DNA from: Bryobacteraceae bacterium
GTDB lineage: Bacteria > Acidobacteriota > Terriglobia > Bryobacterales > Bryobacteraceae
Direction of reading: 5' to 3'
NCBI GenBank assembly: GCA_025056865.1
Contig: JANWVO010000058.1
Span: 102,717-166,716, forward strand
Length of the DNA stretch: 64,000 bases
The notes beneath the pieces are model-generated. The model saw only the letters and a program-made list of their open reading frames with translations. It was not told the origin of the DNA and did not search any database. Within the stretch, counting starts at the first letter, position 1. Each line of letters opens with the position of its first letter. The position numbers and the translations under genes are program-made. Below are positions 58,403 through 64,000 of the stretch, piece after piece.

Positions 58403-60471
58403 TCATCCGGTCGTTGTCGTCGTCACGATCTCCGAAAAATCGGCGATCGAGGAAACCTCGTGGAAAAGCCCGCCCAGCAGCGCCAGGCGGTTGGCCCGCA
58501 CGGCTTCGTCGGGCGCGTTTACCAGAACCCTGTCGAAAAAGGCGTCCACGGCCGGCCGCAGCGTGGCGATCGCGGCCAGCGCCTGAAGGTAATCGTCCGA
58601 TGCGCGCAGCCGCCGCACGTCGGCCAGCACCCGCGACGCCTCTTCGTGCAGCGCGCGCTCCTCGGCCGCTTCCAGCAGCTCGGCGCGCACCTCGCCGCCC
58701 TGCCAGCCGGCCTGGCGCAGGATGTTGCGGATCCGCTTGAAGCTGGCCGCCAGCGGCTCGAAGTTCTCCGTCTGCCGCACCAGCTTCAGCGCGTACAGCC
58801 TCGACTCCAGGTCCGGCAGCGTCCGCCAGTCGCCGGCCAGCACCGCGTTCACCTCGTCGTAGGCGAAGCCGCGCACGTCGCGGAAGTAGTAGCGGATCCG
58901 GTCGAGGAAGAACTCCCACAGCGCCTGCGTCTGCCCGTCGCCGCACTCGGCGAACAGCGCGCCGGTGGCCTTCATGCCTTCTTCCACCGCCTGCTTCAGG
59001 TCGATCCGGAGCCGCCCCTCGACGAGCACCTTCACCACCCCCTGCGCGGCGCGGCGCAGCGCGAACGGATCCTTCGAGCCGCTCGGGATCAGCCCGATGC
59101 CGAAGCAGCCTTCCAGCGTGTCCAGCTTGTCCGCCACCGAAAGGATCTGCCCGTAGACGGTGCGCGGGATCGGGTCTTCCATGCTCTGGGGCAGATAGTG
59201 GTCGTAGATGGCCGCTGCCACCTCCTCCGGCTCGCCGTCGGCGCGCGCATAGAGTCCGCCCATCACGCCCTGCAACTCGGGGAACTCCTTGACCATCTCG
59301 GTCATCAGGTCCACCTTGCAAAGCCAGGCAGCGCGTTCGGCGATCCCCGCATCCAGCCCCAGCCAGCCCGCCAGCCGTTTCACGCCTTCCACAATGCCCA
59401 GCGTCTTCTCCCAATAGGAGCCGAGCTTCGCCTGGAAGGTCACGTGGCGCAGCCCGTCCAGGCGGCTTGCCAGCGTCTTCTGCCGGTCCACCTGCCAGAA
59501 GAACTGCGCGTCGGTGAAGCGCGCTTCGAGCACGCGCTCGTTGCCCTTCACGACATAGCCCTTGCGGTCCGCCTTCATGTTCATGACGGCGAGGAACCGC
59601 GGCGCCAGCCCGCCCTCGGCCGTCTGCACGGTGAAGTAGCGCTGATGATGGCGCATCACCGTCGTCAGCACTTCGCGCGGCAGTTCCAGGAAGCGCTCGT
59701 CGAAGCGGCCCATCACCGGCGTCGGGAACTCGGTCAGGTAGACGATGTCTTCGAGCAGCGCCTCGTCGCGCACCCACTCCAGCCCGGAGCCCTTCAGCAG
59801 CTTCTTCACGCCCGCCTCGATCCGCTGCCGGCGCTTCGCGGCGCTGAGGATCACGCCGTTCTTTTCCAGCCGCTCCTCGTAGGTGGCATGGTCGAAGACG
59901 ATCTCCTTCGCGCCCAGCCGCCGGTGCCCGCTGGTGAGCGCGCCAGCCTGCACTCCGGCGAAGGAGAACTCCACCACCTGGTCGCCGAACAGCGCCACGA
60001 TCCAGCGGATGGGCCGGATGAACGTCGGGCCGCCCTTGCCCGTCCAGTACATCGTCTTCGGCCACGGGATGCGGCGGATCACCTCGGGCAGAATTTCCGC
60101 CAGAATTTCCCGCACGGCGCGGCCTTCCATTTTCTTCCGGAGCGCGAAATATTCGCCTTTCGGAGTGATTTCCACGCTCAATTCGGCCACTGTCACGCCG
60201 TTTTTCCGCGCAAATCCCTGCGCCGCGCCCTCCCCGGCCGACTTGGGCGGCCCGAGCACCAGCTCTTCCCGGTCCGGCTGCCGTTCCGGCAGAGCTTCGG
60301 CACGCAGCACCAGCCGGCGCGGCGTGGCATCCAGCCGCAGCGCACCCGGCTCGATCCGGTTCGCCTCGCAGAGCTCGCGGAAGATCCTCTCCATCTCGCC
60401 CAGCGCCGGGCGGATCATCCAGTGCGGGATCTCTTCCACCCCGATCTCGAACAGCAGCGGCAGCCGCGCGC

Positions 60472-60475
<4 letters not shown>
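58403..60475 (-). CDS. glyS: Glycyl-tRNA synthetase beta subunit
   Basis: This 690-residue beta chain of the alpha2beta2 glycyl-tRNA synthetase begins [19 protein letters not shown] and has [13 protein letters not shown] sequence ([14 protein letters not shown]), the [24 protein letters not shown] stretch, and a C-terminal anticodon-binding domain. It overlaps glyQ by 4 bases, showing translational coupling. Confidence 0.96.
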
Positions 60476-61398
<923 letters not shown>

Positions 61399-61405
61399 GC
61401 GGTAT

Positions 61406-62059
61406 TTACAGCGCCTCCAACAGGGGAACAGTGACGAGCCTGCGCTCGATGTGCGACTCGATTTCCTTCTCCAGCGCGCGCCGCAGGTCGGCAGCCGTGT
61501 CGCGCGTCCATTCCAGCTCCGCCAGCGCCGCCACCGGCGTGGTGGCGATCGCCCGTGCCAGCCGGCGGCTGGACTCGCTCAGCGCCAGCTCGGGCAGGAA
61601 ACCGCTGAGCCGCACCGCCCAGTAGGTGAAGTAGGTGGCCGCCCGCCAGACGGCAGGCAGCAGCGCGGAGGCGGCGTTCGCCCGCAGGTCTTCGAGGACC
61701 GCGTTCAGCAGCCGGTAAAATCGCTCGTTCGGCTCGGCCGGCGGCAGCAACTGCTCGCTTACCTCCGCGATGTAATCCAGCGCCACGCCCGCTTCATAAG
61801 AAGCGGCCAGGGCGAACTGACTCTGGATCAGCTCGGCCCCGTCCAGCCGGACCAGCTCGGCGTTCTCGCGCTGGTAGTAGGACACGCGCACCTGCGAGAG
61901 CCGTTCCAGAGCCGATCCGAAGGGACTCTTCATCCGGCGCGCCCGCTTGGCCGTCCCCCGCAGCTTGCCCTGATCGCGGGTGAAGAAGCTGACGATCAGG
62001 TCCCCCTCCTGATAGGGGTAAGTGCGGAGAACGTAGGCCTCACTCGAGCGGGCCGGCAT
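61406..62059 (-). CDS. recO: DNA repair protein RecO
   Basis: This 217-residue protein has an N-terminal OB-fold ([35 protein letters not shown] pattern; shown here only in part) and a helical domain. RecO helps load RecA through RecFOR. It lacks the four-Cys zinc finger of many RecO proteins, as in some Proteobacteria, and is slightly shorter than usual. It is the first gene of the recO-glyQ-glyS-ppdK run. Confidence 0.88.
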   Translation of the reverse strand: MPARSSEAYVLRTYPYQEGDLIVSFFTRDQGKLRGTAKRARRMKSPFGSALERLSQVRVSYYQRENAELVRLDGAELIQSQFALAASYEAGVALDYIAEVSEQLLPPAEPNERFYRLLNAVLEDLRANAASALLPAVWRAATYFTYWAVRLSGFLPELALSESSRRLARAIATTPVAALAELEWTRDTAADLRRALEKEIESHIERRLVTVPLLEAL

Positions 62060-62123
62060 CCCTGGCGCTCATTTTTCCTCTACAGGTTATCACACACTGA
62101 CGTCTCAAATCCGGATTGAAATG

Positions 62124-62963
62124 TCAGCCCGCGCGCACCGGATTCCGCAGCGTGCCGATGCCCTCGATCGACACCTCCACCACGTCCCCGGCGCGCATCG
62201 CGCGCGTCGTGCCCGGCGTGCCGGTGAAGATGGCGTCGCCCGGCTCGAGCGTCACATAACGGGAGGCGAACCGCACGATCTCCACGCAATCGAACAGCAG
62301 ATCCGCGGTGGACTGTTTCTGCACGGTCTGCCCGTTGAGCCGCGTCTCCAGCATCAGCCCGCGCTTCGGATCCAGCCCGGTGGCGATGGCCGGCCCCATC
62401 GGGCCGAACGTGTCCGCCCCCTTGGCGCGCCACCACTGAAGGTCGCGGTCCGGCCCGTTCTGCCACTGCCGCTCGCTGACGTCGTTGCCGCAGGTATAAC
62501 CGAAGATCGCGGCCGCGGCCTCGGCGGGCGAGGCCCGCCGGCAGCGGCACCCCAGGATCACCACCAGCTCGCCCTCGTAATGCGCATCGGCGGCATCCGG
62601 CGGCAGCAGGATCGGCCCTTCGGGGTGCTGAAGGCAGGACACGGGCTTGTAGAACAGCTCGGGACGGGACGGCGCGGGCGCCGAACCCAGATGCGACCGG
62701 TAGTTGCGCCCCACCGCCAGCACCTTGGAAGGCGTGCAGGGATACAGCAGCTTCACCGATGCAAGCGGCAGAAGCCGCCCCGTAGGACGTAGCCCGGCGA
62801 AAAGATCTCCGGCCAGAGGCTGCACCCGGTCCCCCTCCAGCCGCCCGTAGGAGATCCGTCCGGAGTGCTGGAAGCGGACGTACAGCGCCCGGCCCGGTGC
62901 CTGGCCGGTTGCGGCCAGCGCGGCGGCCGAGCCAAGCACCTCGCGGCGGGTCCATGCGGGCAT
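62124..62963 (-). CDS. Fumarylacetoacetate hydrolase-family protein with Tat leader
   Basis: This 279-residue protein begins MPAWTRREVLGSAAALAATG, a twin-arginine-type leader. The FAA-hydrolase core has VLAVGRNYRSHL, metal ligands in YEGELVVILG, GNDVSERQWQ and DRDLQWWRAKGADTFGPMGP, and ends with GDVVEVSIEGIGTLRNPV. It is probably a 2-oxo-acid hydratase or decarboxylase-like enzyme; the substrate is unknown. TAGAAT lies 7 bases before the ATG, so the mRNA may be leaderless. Confidence 0.88.
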   Translation of the reverse strand: MPAWTRREVLGSAAALAATGQAPGRALYVRFQHSGRISYGRLEGDRVQPLAGDLFAGLRPTGRLLPLASVKLLYPCTPSKVLAVGRNYRSHLGSAPAPSRPELFYKPVSCLQHPEGPILLPPDAADAHYEGELVVILGCRCRRASPAEAAAAIFGYTCGNDVSERQWQNGPDRDLQWWRAKGADTFGPMGPAIATGLDPKRGLMLETRLNGQTVQKQSTADLLFDCVEIVRFASRYVTLEPGDAIFTGTPGTTRAMRAGDVVEVSIEGIGTLRNPVRAG

Positions 62964-62970
62964 GCCTGCG

Positions 62971-62976
62971 ATTCTA
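62971..62976 (-). promoter_or_regulatory. -10-like hexamer of the FAA-hydrolase-family gene
   Basis: On the minus strand TAGAAT ends 7 bases before the ATG. No ribosome-binding site lies between. Confidence 0.4.
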
Positions 62977-63001
62977 CCGCCGCCGCGCCGCGCCAGGCCG
63001 G

Positions 63002-63364
63002 CTACTCCTTTTTCGTCGCCGTGAACTCACCCTCCACGCCGTAGGCCGGCACTTCTACGCCGCCGCGGATCTTCGTCGCCGATTCGATCACTCCCTTCAG
63101 GATCACGTCGTGTTTCTCCCCGCCTCCCTCGGAAGCGAACGTCCAGTGGATGCTCTTGCCGTCGGTCTTGCCCTTCACCTCGACGGTTCCGTTGTCCGAC
63201 GCGCAGCGCCCGGACACGGCCTCGCCTTCATGGCTGAACGTGCATTCCATATTGACGTCGTAGCCCGACACGGACAGATAAAGCTGCCATTTGCCGGACA
63301 GGGAAGGCCCCTCGAGGGCGAAGGCGGGCGCTGCCGCCAGCAGCGCGGTCATCAGCCATTTCAT
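63002..63364 (-). CDS. Small secreted beta-rich protein
   Basis: This 120-residue protein has a signal peptide (MKWLMTALLAAAPAFA). A single domain begins LSGKWQLYLSVSGYDVNM and has the same turn pattern as the three-repeat protein at 37416-38372 (G-E-A-V-S-G, V-K-G-K, G-G-V-E). A pair of Cys (MECTF and GRCAS) could form a disulfide. GAGGA precedes the ATG. The function is unknown. Confidence 0.7.
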   Translation of the reverse strand: MKWLMTALLAAAPAFALEGPSLSGKWQLYLSVSGYDVNMECTFSHEGEAVSGRCASDNGTVEVKGKTDGKSIHWTFASEGGGEKHDVILKGVIESATKIRGGVEVPAYGVEGEFTATKKE

Positions 63365-63507
63365 CGGCGTCCTCGCAATGCGGGAATTCGCGGCGCTTCG
63401 CGCCACAGCCACAGCTTACTGGCACTGGGTGCCAAAGTCAACATGCAGTGTCGTTCTAGGTACCTTGTGCCGAACCTGCGCCCGGTGGTATGCTTGCGGC
63501 AGCCCCC

Positions 63508-64000
63508 ATGAGCCCTCCACGAAGGAAGAAGCCCGCGCCGGCCGGCCGCCCCGCCGGAAGGCCCCTTCAGGAGCGCAAGCAGCAGCTCGTGCGCGAGGCC
63601 ATCCGCAACGCAGCGCTCGACCTGTTTCTCGAGCAGGGCTTCGGGCAGACGCGCATCGAGGACATCGCCGCCCGCGCCGGCGTCTCCCGCCGCACCTTCT
63701 TCCGCTACTTCGCCTCCCGCGACGATCTGCTCGGCCAGGGCGTTGACCAGTTCCGGGAAATCGTCCGCAGCGCGCTCGCCTCCAGTCCGGAACGGTGCAC
63801 CCCGATGGAGCTGTTCCGCCAGACGGTGGCCGAGGTGGTCCGGCGGTCTGCGGCCGACCCCCGCGCGCGCGACGTCGTGCGGCTCACGATGCAGTCGCCG
63901 GCGGCGCGCGCCGCCCCGCACGCCCGGATCAGGCCGGTGGGGGTGCTGCTCGGGGAGGGCGTCCGCGCCCCCTGCGGCCGCCACGCCGCCGCGCGGGCGG
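63508..64000 (+). CDS. TetR-family transcriptional regulator (cut by window end)
   Basis: The first ~164 residues are visible. A basic Pro-rich leader precedes a TetR DNA-binding domain: VREAIRNAALDLFLEQGFGQ, then the helix-turn-helix IEDIAARAGVSRRTFFRYF and SRDDLL. The ligand-binding domain begins after about residue 85 and is incomplete at the window edge. TATGCT lies 13 bases upstream of the ATG. It is divergent from the small secreted protein gene. Confidence 0.88.
   Translation, partial: MSPPRRKKPAPAGRPAGRPLQERKQQLVREAIRNAALDLFLEQGFGQTRIEDIAARAGVSRRTFFRYFASRDDLLGQGVDQFREIVRSALASSPERCTPMELFRQTVAEVVRRSAADPRARDVVRLTMQSPAARAAPHARIRPVGVLLGEGVRAPCGRHAAARA

Overview
The window is a high-GC (roughly two-thirds G+C) chromosomal segment. 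It looks like an acidobacterium of the Solibacter/Bryobacter type. That placement is an inference from three things: a planctomycete-style cytochrome (DUF1549/DUF1553) plus DUF1501 gene pair, several Tat-exported sugar-type enzymes, and secreted haem proteins with a reeler-like domain, all alongside ordinary Gram-negative housekeeping genes. No rRNA, tRNA, CRISPR array, insertion sequence or phage gene was seen.

Layout. 1-3.8 kb: minus-strand haem operon (HemX/CcsA-like protein, hemA, fused hemCD). 3.9-6.0 kb: a short-chain dehydrogenase and a single-module Clp-type AAA+ ATPase. 6.2-13.5 kb: nikR, carA-carB, an unrecognised 409-residue protein and larE. 13.6-19.4 kb: a five-gene metal-uptake/flavinylation operon (TonB-dependent receptor, PepSY-type membrane protein, DUF2271, DUF4198, ApbE) behind a promoter carrying a TTGCAA-N5-TTGCAA box. 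19.4-24.3 kb: a STAS-like protein, a sulfide:quinone-oxidoreductase-type flavoprotein with a 58-residue membrane partner, and envelope proteins. 24.4-27.5 kb: a lone nuoB, flaG-fliS, murQ and an A-type Fe-S carrier. 27.8-29.5 kb: ECF sigma factor, zinc-finger anti-sigma factor and Spy-like periplasmic protein.

29.5-30.8 kb is the most unusual stretch. It has no convincing protein gene. It carries an AT-rich patch, a TTGACA promoter, and about 600-670 nt of strongly folded sequence closed by a perfect 10-bp helix and ending in a hairpin followed by five T. I read it as a large structured non-coding RNA that I cannot match to a known family.

30.8-55.3 kb is a mixed accessory region: a PLP aminotransferase, a zinc-ribbon protein, the cytochrome/DUF1501 pair, a TrmO-type protein with an FmdE-like tail, BON, fasciclin and triplicated-domain secreted proteins, hydrolases, a phosphodiesterase, sugar isomerase/oxidoreductases, a subtilase with an alpha/beta hydrolase, PhzF, a MauG-type peroxidase with a DUF3365 cytochrome, and an exported O-methyltransferase. 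55.5-64 kb returns to housekeeping on the minus strand (ppdK, glyS, glyQ, recO), then a fumarylacetoacetate-hydrolase-family protein, a small secreted protein and a TetR regulator cut by the window end.

Two themes run through the window. Metal and redox handling recurs (NikR, LarE, the TonB/ApbE operon, Fe-S carrier, several c-type cytochromes). Several genes also have a -10-like hexamer only 6-10 nt before the start codon, which suggests leaderless mRNAs.
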